Source: Chloroflexota bacterium (lineage in GTDB: Bacteria > Chloroflexota > Dehalococcoidia > SM23-28-2 > RBG-16-64-32). Taken from it: a stretch of DNA of 5,868 nucleotides. The stretch's first letter is position 1; every line of letters starts with the position of its first letter. The stretch spans positions 1 to 5,868 of the forward strand of contig VBEI01000087.1 in NCBI GenBank assembly GCA_005882715.1, in the 5' to 3' direction. The notes beneath the pieces were generated by a model. That model was given only the letters and a program-made list of their open reading frames with translations. It was not told the origin of the DNA and searched no databases. Both the position numbers and the translations under genes were made by a program. Below are positions 1 to 5,415 of this stretch, one piece after another.

Positions 1-2
1 TC

Positions 3-98
3 GGCCTTAGTGCGAGCGAGGCGCCGCGCGACGATCTCCGGATCTCCCCGCGAGGGCGCTCGTTCGTCTACCTCAACGGGGCGGACTTTGAACGTTAG
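3..98 (+). CDS. C-terminal fragment of an unidentified protein (5' end outside window)
   Basis: An open frame enters from the left edge and runs 31 codons to a TAG at 96-98. The visible residues end in FVYLNGADFER. Most third codon positions are G or C, as expected for coding DNA in a GC-rich genome, and the frame stops 87 bases before the end of the convergent rlmD gene. The fragment is too short to show a domain, so I assign no function. Frame 1 across the same bases is also open but reads as low-complexity Arg/Ser-rich sequence and looks less gene-like. A coding call is plausible rather than certain. Confidence 0.4.
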   Translation, partial: GLSASEAPRDDLRISPRGRSFVYLNGADFER

Positions 99-185
99 CT
101 TCAGTCGGGCGAACAGCTCCCGGCGGCGTGGCGAGGCGGAAGCGAGAACCAGCTCAGACAAACAGCGGCGGGTCCACTTATTTTG

Positions 186-1391
186 CTAAGATGACCGCCT
201 CAGGGTTGCCACGCACTCTATGTGGTAGGTCTGCGGGAACATATCAACGGGCGTCACTTCCCGCAGCTCGAAACCTCCGTCAACGAGAATCCTCAAGTCG
301 CGCGCGAGCGTTGAGGGGTCGCAGGAGACGTAAGCGATGCGGTTTGGCGCCATCTGGATAACGGCCTCGAGCGCCTTCGCATCGCAACCCTGGCGTGGCG
401 GATCGAGGATAAGGACATCGGCCGGTTCCGAGATCTGGGGCAGCAGCTCTTCTACTTTCCCCTTGTAATACTGGATGTTGGGCATCCCGGCGATGTTCAC
501 CATGGCGTCGTCGACCGCAGCCGCGGACTCTTCGATTGCAACGACTCGGTGCACGAGCGGCGCGAGGATTACCGCGAAGGTGCCTACGCCTGCATACGCA
601 TCGACGAGCGTTTCATTCTCGCCAAGATCAAGGCAGTCGCGGACCAGCCCCACGAGGCGCTCAGTCTGGGCGGTGTTCGTTTGGAAGAAGGACGCGCCGG
701 AGATTCGAAAGCGGCGACCCAGAATCTCCTCGTGGTAGAAGCGCTGACCGGACTCAATCGAAGGTTCGATTGCTTTTAGGTCCGGGTGCACCAGCACCTC
801 ATCGGTGTTAACGCCGACGCGAAACGTCAGTTGGTGCATGCCTCCGCATTTACCCTGAAGGCCGGGGAGAGCATCATTTACGTGGTCGTCAGCTATGAGG
901 CAATGGTCGACGCGCAGAAACCGGTGGCTTCCTCTCTGCACGAAGCCCACCTCGCCCCGACGTTTTGCCGTGAACCGCAGATGGTTGCGATACCCCCAGG
1001 GATTTTCCGCCGCAACAGCGGGCGAGACGGGCGGGTTGATGAACCTCCCTATCCGCCTCAGCTGCTCCCGCACGATGTGCTCCTTAAAAGTGAGCTGACG
1101 GGGATAAGTGATGTGTTGCCATTGGCAACCGCCACAGGCGCCGAAGTATGGACACGGTGCGTCAACGCGATCCGGCGACGACTTGAGAACTTCCACAACG
1201 CGCCCCATCGCCACGCCTGCACGACTGCGCAGCAGCTCGACGGATACGGTCTCGCCGGGTATTCCGTATTCGGCAAAAACAATGCGCGGACCATCGTGGG
1301 CAAGCGCGCCTCCCTCGAAGGCGATATCGTCAAGCTGGACAGTGACACGTTCGGGCGGGTCGAGCCGGTTTTCAGCCTTCTTTCGGGACAT
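186..1391 (-). CDS. rlmD: 23S rRNA (uracil-C5)-methyltransferase, RlmD/RumA type, TrmA superfamily
   Basis: This 401-residue protein is predicted to transfer a methyl group from S-adenosylmethionine to C5 of a uridine in 23S rRNA; in the RlmD family this is U1939 by E. coli numbering. Residues about 16-70 form a TRAM RNA-binding domain. Cys80, Cys86, Cys89 and Cys164 match the family's iron-sulfur cluster ligands. The methyltransferase fold follows: GASFFQTN at 232-239, the SAM-binding DAYAGVGTF at 264-272, DPPRQG at 330-335, the nucleophile Cys357 in SCDP, and the general base Glu392 near the C-terminus. All key residues are present and the length is normal. The ATG is fixed by an in-frame TAG eight codons upstream with no start codon between; only a weak Shine-Dalgarno is seen. 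It is divergent from the zinc ribbon gene. The cluster cysteines favour RlmD, but the relatives RlmC and RlmCD cannot be excluded. Confidence 0.9.
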   Translation of the reverse strand: MSRKKAENRLDPPERVTVQLDDIAFEGGALAHDGPRIVFAEYGIPGETVSVELLRSRAGVAMGRVVEVLKSSPDRVDAPCPYFGACGGCQWQHITYPRQLTFKEHIVREQLRRIGRFINPPVSPAVAAENPWGYRNHLRFTAKRRGEVGFVQRGSHRFLRVDHCLIADDHVNDALPGLQGKCGGMHQLTFRVGVNTDEVLVHPDLKAIEPSIESGQRFYHEEILGRRFRISGASFFQTNTAQTERLVGLVRDCLDLGENETLVDAYAGVGTFAVILAPLVHRVVAIEESAAAVDDAMVNIAGMPNIQYYKGKVEELLPQISEPADVLILDPPRQGCDAKALEAVIQMAPNRIAYVSCDPSTLARDLRILVDGGFELREVTPVDMFPQTYHIECVATLRRSS

Positions 1392-1452
1392 GATGACTCG
1401 ACTATCAGTCTATCTGCCTGAAGGCCAACGATGCCAATGCCGGGTGGGCGGC

Positions 1453-1479
1453 GTTATATATAATTGATAGCGTCGACAA
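1453..1479 (-). promoter_or_regulatory. Candidate sigma-70-type promoter of rlmD
   Basis: On the minus strand a TTGTCG (plus 1474-1479) lies 15 bases upstream of TATAAC (plus 1453-1458), within an AT-rich patch. It would start transcription about 55 bases upstream of the rlmD ATG. The short spacer and imperfect -35 keep this tentative. Its -35 overlaps that of the divergent promoter. Confidence 0.3.
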
Positions 1480-1499
1480 TCGGCCGGGAATGCTATAAT
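1473..1499 (+). promoter_or_regulatory. Promoter of the zinc ribbon gene, extended -10 type
   Basis: TGCTATAAT at 1491-1499 is a perfect extended -10 (TGn plus TATAAT). TCGACA at 1473-1478 matches the -35 consensus at five of six positions, with a short 15-base spacer that an extended -10 can tolerate. Transcription is predicted near 1506, giving a leader of about 36 bases that includes the ribosome binding site at 1527-1535. Confidence 0.7.
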
Positions 1500-1526
1500 G
1501 CTAAGAAACTTACTCGATAGAGCAGA

Positions 1527-1535
1527 AGGGAGAGG
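1527..1535 (+). promoter_or_regulatory. Ribosome binding site of the zinc ribbon gene
   Basis: AGGGAGAGG lies six bases before the ATG at 1542. An in-frame TAG at 1518-1520 excludes upstream starts, so this site fixes the start. Confidence 0.65.
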
Positions 1536-1541
1536 CAGGGT

Positions 1542-2123
1542 ATGGAAGACTGGCTAGTCGCTGCCGGGCTGATTGCCGGCACCTGGCTGCTTCTCCTCTG
1601 GCTCAGCATTATCGTCTGGGCCTACCGAGACATACGAGACAGGACTCGGGATGTTGGGCTTCAGGTGTTGGCTGTCTTTGTGGTAATGCTGTTCTTTCCT
1701 GGATTCAACATCCCAGGACTTGCGCTTTATATGATGATGAGGCCACGAGAGACGCTTGAGGAAGCCTACTCGCGCTCGCTCGAGGAAGAGGCACTGCTTA
1801 GGGAGATAGGTGACGAAGGCCTATGCCCCTCCTGCCGGCGCTTCGTCGAGCGGGCTTGGCGCATATGTCCATTCTGCCAGACACAGCTGAAAGACATCTG
1901 CGGCGAATGCGAGCAGTTGCTAAGCTTTAACTGGGTGGTCTGTCCTTACTGCACCGCAGAGCGGAAGGGCGCCGCGCGGCGGATGGATCCCATGCCGCCG
2001 CCGGCCGTGGCCACGGCTTCGAGGCAGAAGGCGGCCCGCGCGGCGGCCGCGGGGGAAGATTCCTCTAAGGAAGAGGAAGCCCCGGCCAGGCCCCGGTCTC
2101 GTGACGTTGTTCCCGGATCGTAA
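1542..2123 (+). CDS. Membrane-anchored double zinc ribbon protein of unknown function
   Basis: The 193-residue protein has two hydrophobic segments, about residues 5-27 and 40-66, with a short charged loop (YRDIRDRTRD) between them. A helical acidic stretch (LEEAYSRSLEEEALL) follows. Then come two zinc ribbons: Cys95/98 with Cys109/112, and Cys120/123 with Cys134/137. The pairs are spaced CxxC-x10-CxxC-x7-CxxC-x10-CxxC, so the two ribbons are equal in size and all eight ligands are present. The tail from about 138 is rich in Ala, Arg, Pro and Glu and looks disordered. Two membrane helices would place both ends on the same side, most likely with the ribbons in the cytoplasm. Zinc binding is strongly supported. 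The partner (nucleic acid, protein or membrane complex) is unknown. The gene has its own promoter and ends 10 bases from the convergent DRTGG gene. Confidence 0.85.
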   Translation: MEDWLVAAGLIAGTWLLLLWLSIIVWAYRDIRDRTRDVGLQVLAVFVVMLFFPGFNIPGLALYMMMRPRETLEEAYSRSLEEEALLREIGDEGLCPSCRRFVERAWRICPFCQTQLKDICGECEQLLSFNWVVCPYCTAERKGAARRMDPMPPPAVATASRQKAARAAAAGEDSSKEEEAPARPRSRDVVPGS

Positions 2124-2133
2124 ATCTGATCTG

Positions 2134-3009
2134 CTAGTCAAAGAGAGCTGCTAAATTTAGGTCCGATAGCAGCGTGCTAATCCGCTCAATCTTGGCGTCA
2201 CCAGCGAAGGGCGACGAGCCGAAGATCGCCTCGATTCGCTGCACCGCCGTGATCGTGTCGAGGCCGGTACGCAGGAGCGGAATCTGGTCCTCTTCCGCGC
2301 GCTCCAGAACATACGAAAGGATAGGCAGCCCGCCGGTGACAATGAGACAGCCGGCGCCTGCGTTCAAAGCCGCGAGCTGAAGGTCTGGTTTGTCGCTTCT
2401 GACAATAACTGCCGAGGCGTCGTAGCGCGCGAAATATCCTTGCCCCGGATCCGCGCTGATGGTCGCAATGACCGGGCGATCGAGCGGCCGCATTCCGCCG
2501 CCATCCAGGTGTTCCGTCTGCGCCGATAGAGCTTGCACGACGTCGCGTATGACGGGAGCGGCGAGCAATCGGTCTTCGGGCAATGCGCGAAGGACGTTGA
2601 TCCCGGCTGCCTTTGCATCGGCGAGCAACGAGTCAGCTCGTCTTGCCGGCGTCTTGTTGATGACTGCGCCCGCGAGGCGATCGCCGGCCTCCCGGCAGTA
2701 ATCGGCGAGGGCGCCCATCGGAGTAGATGCGTCGGTAATAACCACCGCCCGGCCATCAGGAAAATCTGCGAGCGATCGCGCCCTATCGCCGGCGGGTGCT
2801 TCGATGAGCGTAATTTCCGCCATCGTCGAATCTTGCGTGACGCCCTTCAGCCCGCTGAACAACACCTCATCGTTCTCGGCATGGTCATCGCCCGGGATCC
2901 TCTGTAGGGATACGCGCTTGCCCTCGGAGGCAATCCTGCGCGCGAGGCCGCAGGCCACCGCCGTCTTGCCGGCAAGAGGCTCCGGCGCGAGGAGGGTAAG
3001 GGCGGACAT
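2134..3009 (-). CDS. P-loop (BioD-like) and DRTGG domain protein, phosphotransacetylase N-terminal type
   Basis: The 291-residue protein resembles the N-terminal half of long phosphotransacetylases: a dethiobiotin-synthetase-like P-loop domain followed by a DRTGG domain. Seen directly are a Walker-A-like loop ending GKT at 14-16, IEAPAG at 69-74 (Walker B region), GAVINKTP at 114-121 (matching the GxVINK segment of this fold), and CLIVTGG at 221-227, the DRTGG-type core. The first Gly of a classical Walker A is missing (PEPLAGKT), which is common in this fold. There is no catalytic acetyltransferase domain, so it is a stand-alone sensor-like or regulatory protein rather than Pta. In other genomes such proteins can accompany acetyl-CoA synthetases; none is visible here. 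It lies downstream of ald on the same strand with a 94-base gap, and also has a candidate leaderless promoter. The start is supported by the P-loop beginning within 15 residues. Ligand and role are unknown. Confidence 0.8.
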   Translation of the reverse strand: MSALTLLAPEPLAGKTAVACGLARRIASEGKRVSLQRIPGDDHAENDEVLFSGLKGVTQDSTMAEITLIEAPAGDRARSLADFPDGRAVVITDASTPMGALADYCREAGDRLAGAVINKTPARRADSLLADAKAAGINVLRALPEDRLLAAPVIRDVVQALSAQTEHLDGGGMRPLDRPVIATISADPGQGYFARYDASAVIVRSDKPDLQLAALNAGAGCLIVTGGLPILSYVLERAEEDQIPLLRTGLDTITAVQRIEAIFGSSPFAGDAKIERISTLLSDLNLAALFD

Positions 3010-3019
3010 TGACTCGTGA

Positions 3020-3028
3020 ATTGTAGCA
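3020..3028 (-). promoter_or_regulatory. Extended -10 element of the DRTGG gene, predicted leaderless
   Basis: The minus strand reads TGCTACAAT, ending 10 bases before the ATG at 3009. Normal -10 to start-site spacing puts transcription initiation at about 3012-3014, leaving only some 3-5 bases of leader and no room for a Shine-Dalgarno. No good -35 is visible. Confidence 0.55.
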
Positions 3029-3044
3029 CGCGCCGTTGGGCAAA

Positions 3045-3070
3045 CTGCGGAGAGGCAGCCGGCTGCGGAG
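3045..3070. repeat. Direct repeat overlapping a 12-bp palindrome upstream of the DRTGG gene
   Basis: CTGCGGAG occurs at 3045-3052 and again at 3063-3070. Between and overlapping them, GCAGCCGGCTGC at 3055-3066 is a perfect palindrome. The cluster lies about 30-50 bases upstream of the predicted transcription start of the DRTGG gene, where a regulator could bind. No protein is identified. Confidence 0.4.
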
Positions 3071-3103
3071 GAGCATGCAGACGGCGTGGCCGCCTAAGCC
3101 TGA

Positions 3104-4219
3104 TTATTGCCTCAAGGCCTGATCAAGCGGCGTGTATTCGAGTCCCTGCGCCTGGGCGACGGCTTCTGATACAAGCTTGCCCTCGATAGTGCTCGCACCG
3201 GAGGCAAGGGCGGCATCCTCACGGAGTGCCGCAAGGCCGCGGTCCGCCAGCTTCAGCACGTATGGCAGCGTCGCTGAGGTCAGCGCTTCGGTGGAAGTCC
3301 GCGGGACTGCGCCCGGCATGTTCGCAACGCAATAGTGGAGCACCCCTTCTTCGACGTATATCGGGTCGCTGTGGGTCGTCGGACGGGACGTTTCGCAGAT
3401 TCCCCCTTGGTCGATGCAGACATCCACGATCACTGCCCCGGGACCCATCGAGCGAACCATCTCGCGCGTGACAAGCTTGGGAGCGATGCCGCCGGGGACC
3501 AGGACCGCGCCAATCAGGATGTCCGCACCGCGCAGCTCTTCCTCGAGTACCGCCGGGCTGGTGACGCGGGTGGCGATGCGCTCACGAAACTGCGCTTCGA
3601 GACCGGCCAGGCGCTGAAGGTCTGTCGAGCTTACGGTCACGCGCGCCCCGAGGGCGAGGAGCACACGAGTAGCGGCTGTTCCGACGTTGCCGCTCCCGAC
3701 CACTAGCGCCCGCGCTGGGGAGGAGCCGGCGATGCCGCCCAGTAGTTTGCCGCGGCCGGGGCCTGGTTTCTTGAGGAACTGCGCCGCGATTTCCGCCGCC
3801 ATGCGGCCAGCCACCTGGCTCATTGGCACCAGGAGTGGAAGAGAACCGTCCGGCCGCCGAACCGTCTCATAGGCGATGGAGTTCGTCCTGGACTCAAGGA
3901 GCGCGCGCGTAAGCTCGGGCAGAGGCGCAAGGTGAAGATAAGTGAAGAGGATCAGTCCCGGCCGCAGCAGTGAGAACTCCGGCTCCAGCGGTTCCTTGAC
4001 TTTGACGAGCAGGTCAACGGCAGCAGCGACTGCGCCCGCCGACGGGCAGACAGTTGCCCCCGCGTCCTCGTACTGGCTGTCGCCGAAGCCGGACCCTTCG
4101 CCCGCGCCCTGCTCGACGAACACGTTGTGGCTCGCGTGCGCCAGCGCCCGGACGCCTGAGGGCGTCAGGCCCACTCGGTACTCCTCGATCTTCGTTTCCT
4201 TTATCGTCCCGACCTTCAT
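3104..4219 (-). CDS. ald: Alanine dehydrogenase, with Ser at the NAD-specificity position
   Basis: Alanine dehydrogenase catalyses the reversible oxidative deamination of L-alanine to pyruvate and ammonium with a nicotinamide cofactor, in the cytoplasm. The 371 residues are a normal length. Expected substrate and catalytic residues are present: Arg15 (YRVGLTP), Lys75 (VKVKEP), His96 (YLHLA), Asp271 (DQGG) and the NMPGAVPRTST segment at 301-311. The Rossmann glycine loop is GSGNVG at 175-180. At the end of the second strand the protein reads VTVSSTDLQRL, with Ser198 where classical enzymes have the Asp that binds the adenosine ribose of NAD; this may shift preference toward NADP. A GGAGG ribosome binding site at 4224-4228 precedes the ATG by four bases. 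It is divergent from tRNA-Phe and lies upstream of the DRTGG gene on the same strand. Confidence 0.95.
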   Translation of the reverse strand: MKVGTIKETKIEEYRVGLTPSGVRALAHASHNVFVEQGAGEGSGFGDSQYEDAGATVCPSAGAVAAAVDLLVKVKEPLEPEFSLLRPGLILFTYLHLAPLPELTRALLESRTNSIAYETVRRPDGSLPLLVPMSQVAGRMAAEIAAQFLKKPGPGRGKLLGGIAGSSPARALVVGSGNVGTAATRVLLALGARVTVSSTDLQRLAGLEAQFRERIATRVTSPAVLEEELRGADILIGAVLVPGGIAPKLVTREMVRSMGPGAVIVDVCIDQGGICETSRPTTHSDPIYVEEGVLHYCVANMPGAVPRTSTEALTSATLPYVLKLADRGLAALREDAALASGASTIEGKLVSEAVAQAQGLEYTPLDQALRQ

Positions 4220-4223
4220 CCCG

Positions 4224-4228
4224 CCTCC
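4224..4228 (-). promoter_or_regulatory. Ribosome binding site of ald
   Basis: The minus strand reads GGAGG followed by CGGG and the ATG. The spacing of four bases is short, but GGAGG is a strong match and supports the start at 4219. Confidence 0.65.
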
Positions 4229-4250
4229 GATCCGCGCGAACCAGCCGGCC

Positions 4251-4259
4251 TGCTAAAAT
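4251..4259 (+). promoter_or_regulatory. Possible upstream -10 element pointing toward tRNA-Phe
   Basis: TGCTAAAAT matches the TGCTANAAT element seen elsewhere here and would start transcription near 4266. It overlaps the minus-strand box of ald. No -35 is apparent, so it may simply reflect the dyad. Confidence 0.3.
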
Positions 4260-4266
4260 TCTAGCA
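4258..4266 (-). promoter_or_regulatory. Extended -10 promoter element of ald
   Basis: The minus strand reads TGCTAGAAT, an extended -10 with five of six hexamer matches. The predicted start near 4251 gives a leader of about 31 bases containing the GGAGG site. No good -35 is seen. A short dyad, GGGAG-CCTCT-CTCCC at 4267-4281, sits just upstream. Confidence 0.6.
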
Positions 4267-4307
4267 GGGAGCCTCTCTCCCGCAGCCCCAAGTTCTTTCG
4301 TCTCGCC

Positions 4308-4316
4308 TGCTAGAAT
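4308..4316 (+). promoter_or_regulatory. Extended -10 promoter element of tRNA-Phe
   Basis: TGCTAGAAT ends 10 bases before the first base of the mature tRNA. The predicted transcription start near 4323 leaves about four bases of 5' leader for RNase P to remove. The preceding CC makes the 11-mer identical to that of the ald promoter on the other strand. Confidence 0.65.
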
Positions 4317-4326
4317 GGGCTGACGT

Positions 4327-4401
4327 GCCGGGGTAGCTCAGAGGTAGAGCACGCGGCTGAAAACCGCGGTGTCGGCAGTTCGATTCTGCCCCCCGGCACC
4401 A
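4327..4401 (+). tRNA. tRNA-Phe, anticodon GAA, CCA encoded
   Basis: The sequence folds into a complete cloverleaf. The acceptor stem is GCCGGGG (4327-4333) with CCCCGGC (4391-4397). The D arm is GCTC/GAGC with a 7-base loop. The anticodon stem CGCGG/CCGCG closes the loop CTGAAAA, with GAA at 4359-4361 preceded by T33 and followed by A37. The T arm is GGCAG/CTGCC with loop TTCGATT. The discriminator is A4398 and CCA is encoded at 4399-4401. All stems are fully paired, so it should be functional. It decodes UUU and UUC. No clear terminator follows. Confidence 0.97.
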
Positions 4402-4461
4402 AGAATTCACCCACGACACCCACACTTTCACAGGAGCAAGCCCTCCCCTAAACGCTTGCCG

Positions 4462-4467
4462 TTGACA
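4462..4467 (+). promoter_or_regulatory. Possible -35 hexamer upstream of the acidic-protein gene
   Basis: TTGACA matches the -35 consensus exactly and lies 83 bases before the ATG at 4551. No convincing -10 is found at 15-19 bases; the nearest AT-rich block (TAACAAAT, 4491-4498) is too far. Readthrough from the tRNA is an alternative. Confidence 0.25.
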
Positions 4468-4537
4468 CTCGCGAATTTCGGTTTCGGGTGTAACAAATGC
4501 CTCCCAAACGCGACTGTACTTTGCAGAACCGATGATC

Positions 4538-4546
4538 GGAGGGTGA
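4538..4546 (+). promoter_or_regulatory. Ribosome binding site of the acidic-protein gene
   Basis: GGAGGGTGA closely matches the anti-Shine-Dalgarno complement at good spacing before the ATG at 4551. It is the main evidence that the low-complexity frame is translated from this start. Confidence 0.75.
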
Positions 4547-4550
4547 ACTT

Positions 4551-5099
4551 ATGCTTAAGAAGTTCGGCTTTCTTCCGCTTGCGGTAGCCGGAATGGCTCT
4601 GCTTATTGGCGGACTGACCGCGCTGGCAGGCGCCGGAGATTCGGGTCCCGGCACACCTGCCGAGAATGACGAATGCGGAACGGCGACGCCTAGCGCGACG
4701 CCCGAGCTGACGCCAACGGCGACGCCCGCAGGCGGAGAAGAGGAAGACGAGGACAACGACCAAGACCAGGATGATGAAGACTGCGCGAGTCCGACGCCAA
4801 CTCCCACTTCCAGTCCAGTCGGCACCCCGACGGCAACTGCGTCGCCTACGCCTACCGCCACGCCAACGAGCGTGCCTACTCCTACCCCCACTGCAGCGTC
4901 CATACCGTCTGCCTGTGCGAATGAGGACGCCGATGAGGACGAAGGTGACGACGACAAGGACGGGGATCAAGACGACGAGGACTGCGAAAACGCCGATCAG
5001 GACGATCAGGGCGAGAACCATGATGATGGGCAGGGCCAAAGCAATAGCGAACACGAAGGTGACACTGAGGGTGACAGCGAGCGCGGTCATGACGACTAA
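4551..5099 (+). CDS. Secreted, extremely acidic Thr-Pro-rich protein with four cysteines
   Basis: The 182-residue product begins with a signal peptide: Lys3-Lys4, a hydrophobic core at about 7-25, and a likely cleavage after Ala26 or Ala28. The exported part alternates Thr/Pro-rich linkers (about 44-59 and 80-114) with blocks made mostly of Asp and Glu (63-77 and 125-145), then a hydrophilic acidic tail. It has only two basic Lys/Arg residues beyond the signal peptide, Lys136 and Arg178. Its cysteines are Cys42, Cys78, Cys122 and Cys145, each near or ending an acidic block. The heptad DQDDEDC occurs at 72-78 and 139-145. Thr-Pro linkers of this style are common in exported Chloroflexota proteins. 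Cation or calcium binding, or a cell-surface polyanion role, is possible but unproven. There is no sorting motif or lipobox. It lies between tRNA-Phe and an exported phosphoesterase. A strong ribosome binding site and signal peptide support it as real. Confidence 0.8.
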   Translation: MLKKFGFLPLAVAGMALLIGGLTALAGAGDSGPGTPAENDECGTATPSATPELTPTATPAGGEEEDEDNDQDQDDEDCASPTPTPTSSPVGTPTATASPTPTATPTSVPTPTPTAASIPSACANEDADEDEGDDDKDGDQDDEDCENADQDDQGENHDDGQGQSNSEHEGDTEGDSERGHDD

Positions 5100-5152
5100 A
5101 TAGAGGTGTAACGGCTAATCGACTGATCGTGTTGAACTATCGCGGAGGGGTT

Positions 5153-5171
5153 AGTCGGGTGCCGCCCGACT
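5153..5171 (+). terminator. Hairpin downstream of the acidic-protein gene, possible terminator
   Basis: AGTCGGG (5153-5159) and CCCGACT (5165-5171) form a perfect 7-bp GC-rich stem with the loop TGCCG, starting 54 bases after the stop codon. No T-tract follows, so it may slow polymerase or protect the 3' end rather than act as a classical intrinsic terminator. Confidence 0.4.
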
Positions 5172-5396
5172 TGTGCGCTCACCGGTCCAGCCGCTGGTTG
5201 GGCGCGCAACCTCCCCGCGCTTGTCTATGTCAGTCCCCGCCAGCGGTCCCGCGCCTGCGAACCACGACACTCGCGTTTCGACTCGCGGGCACCCGACCGA
5301 GGCTTCATTTCCGTATCAAGTCCAGCTTCCGCAGCGAGCCGTATTTTTCCCGCAGCGCAAACCCTCATCGGACTTGGGTTAGACTCGGTAAGGATT

Positions 5397-5402
5397 CAGG
5401 AG
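5397..5402 (+). promoter_or_regulatory. Ribosome binding site of the phosphoesterase gene, unusually distant
   Basis: CAGGAG lies 13 bases before the ATG at 5416, longer than usual. The start is nevertheless fixed, because an in-frame TAA at 5389-5391 precedes it and no alternative start codon lies between. Confidence 0.45.
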
Positions 5403-5415
5403 CCCGGTCCGAATC

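Larger units (their letters stand above)
4249..4268. repeat. Inverted repeat containing two opposed extended -10 boxes
   Basis: CCTGCTA (4249-4255) and TAGCAGG (4262-4268) are perfect 7-bp arms around a 6-base spacer. On the plus strand the left arm continues into TGCTAAAAT; on the minus strand the right arm continues into TGCTAGAAT. It can be read either as a small operator or as two overlapping opposed promoters. Confidence 0.6.
5100..5415. other. Intergenic stretch of 316 bases without a supported gene
   Basis: Apart from the hairpin at 5153-5171 and the ribosome binding site near 5397, I see no convincing gene, RNA or repeat. Open frames crossing it give Arg/Pro/Ser-rich products without recognisable domains, and the longest overlaps the phosphoesterase gene out of frame. 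TAGACT at 5380-5385 is only a weak -10 candidate for the downstream gene. Confidence 0.6.

Noticed and set aside
786..1421. Plus-strand frame of 211 residues opposite rlmD
   Set aside because: It runs antisense through conserved RlmD motifs, shows no domain, and is explained by GC-rich codon structure.
2060..2078. Hairpin TTCCTCT-AAGGA-AGAGGAA near the 3' end of the zinc ribbon gene
   Set aside because: It lies inside the coding region 43 bases before the stop codon with no T-tract; it probably arises from Ser/Lys/Glu codon use rather than acting as a terminator.
4399..4550. tRNA-Phe 3' end as a possible integration site for a mobile element
   Set aside because: No integrase gene and no repeated copy of the tRNA 3' end is present in the window.
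4683..4892. Short tandem-like repeats (ACGCC, CCTAC) suggesting a repeat array
   Set aside because: They follow the codon frame of Thr-Pro repeats and have irregular spacing without unique spacers, so this is neither CRISPR nor a non-coding satellite.
4448..4957. Second minus-strand frame (169 residues) rich in Ser and in Val-Gly repeats
   Set aside because: It is another antisense reading of the repetitive Thr-Pro and Asp/Glu codons; its repeats mirror the sense repeats.
4428..5090. Long minus-strand frame (220 residues) with a strongly hydrophobic N-terminal half resembling membrane helices
   Set aside because: It is antisense to the acidic protein. Asp and Glu codons read backward as Val, Leu, Ile and Phe, which makes apparent membrane segments. 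It has no domain, its C-terminal half is Arg-rich low complexity, and the sense frame has a strong ribosome binding site and signal peptide.
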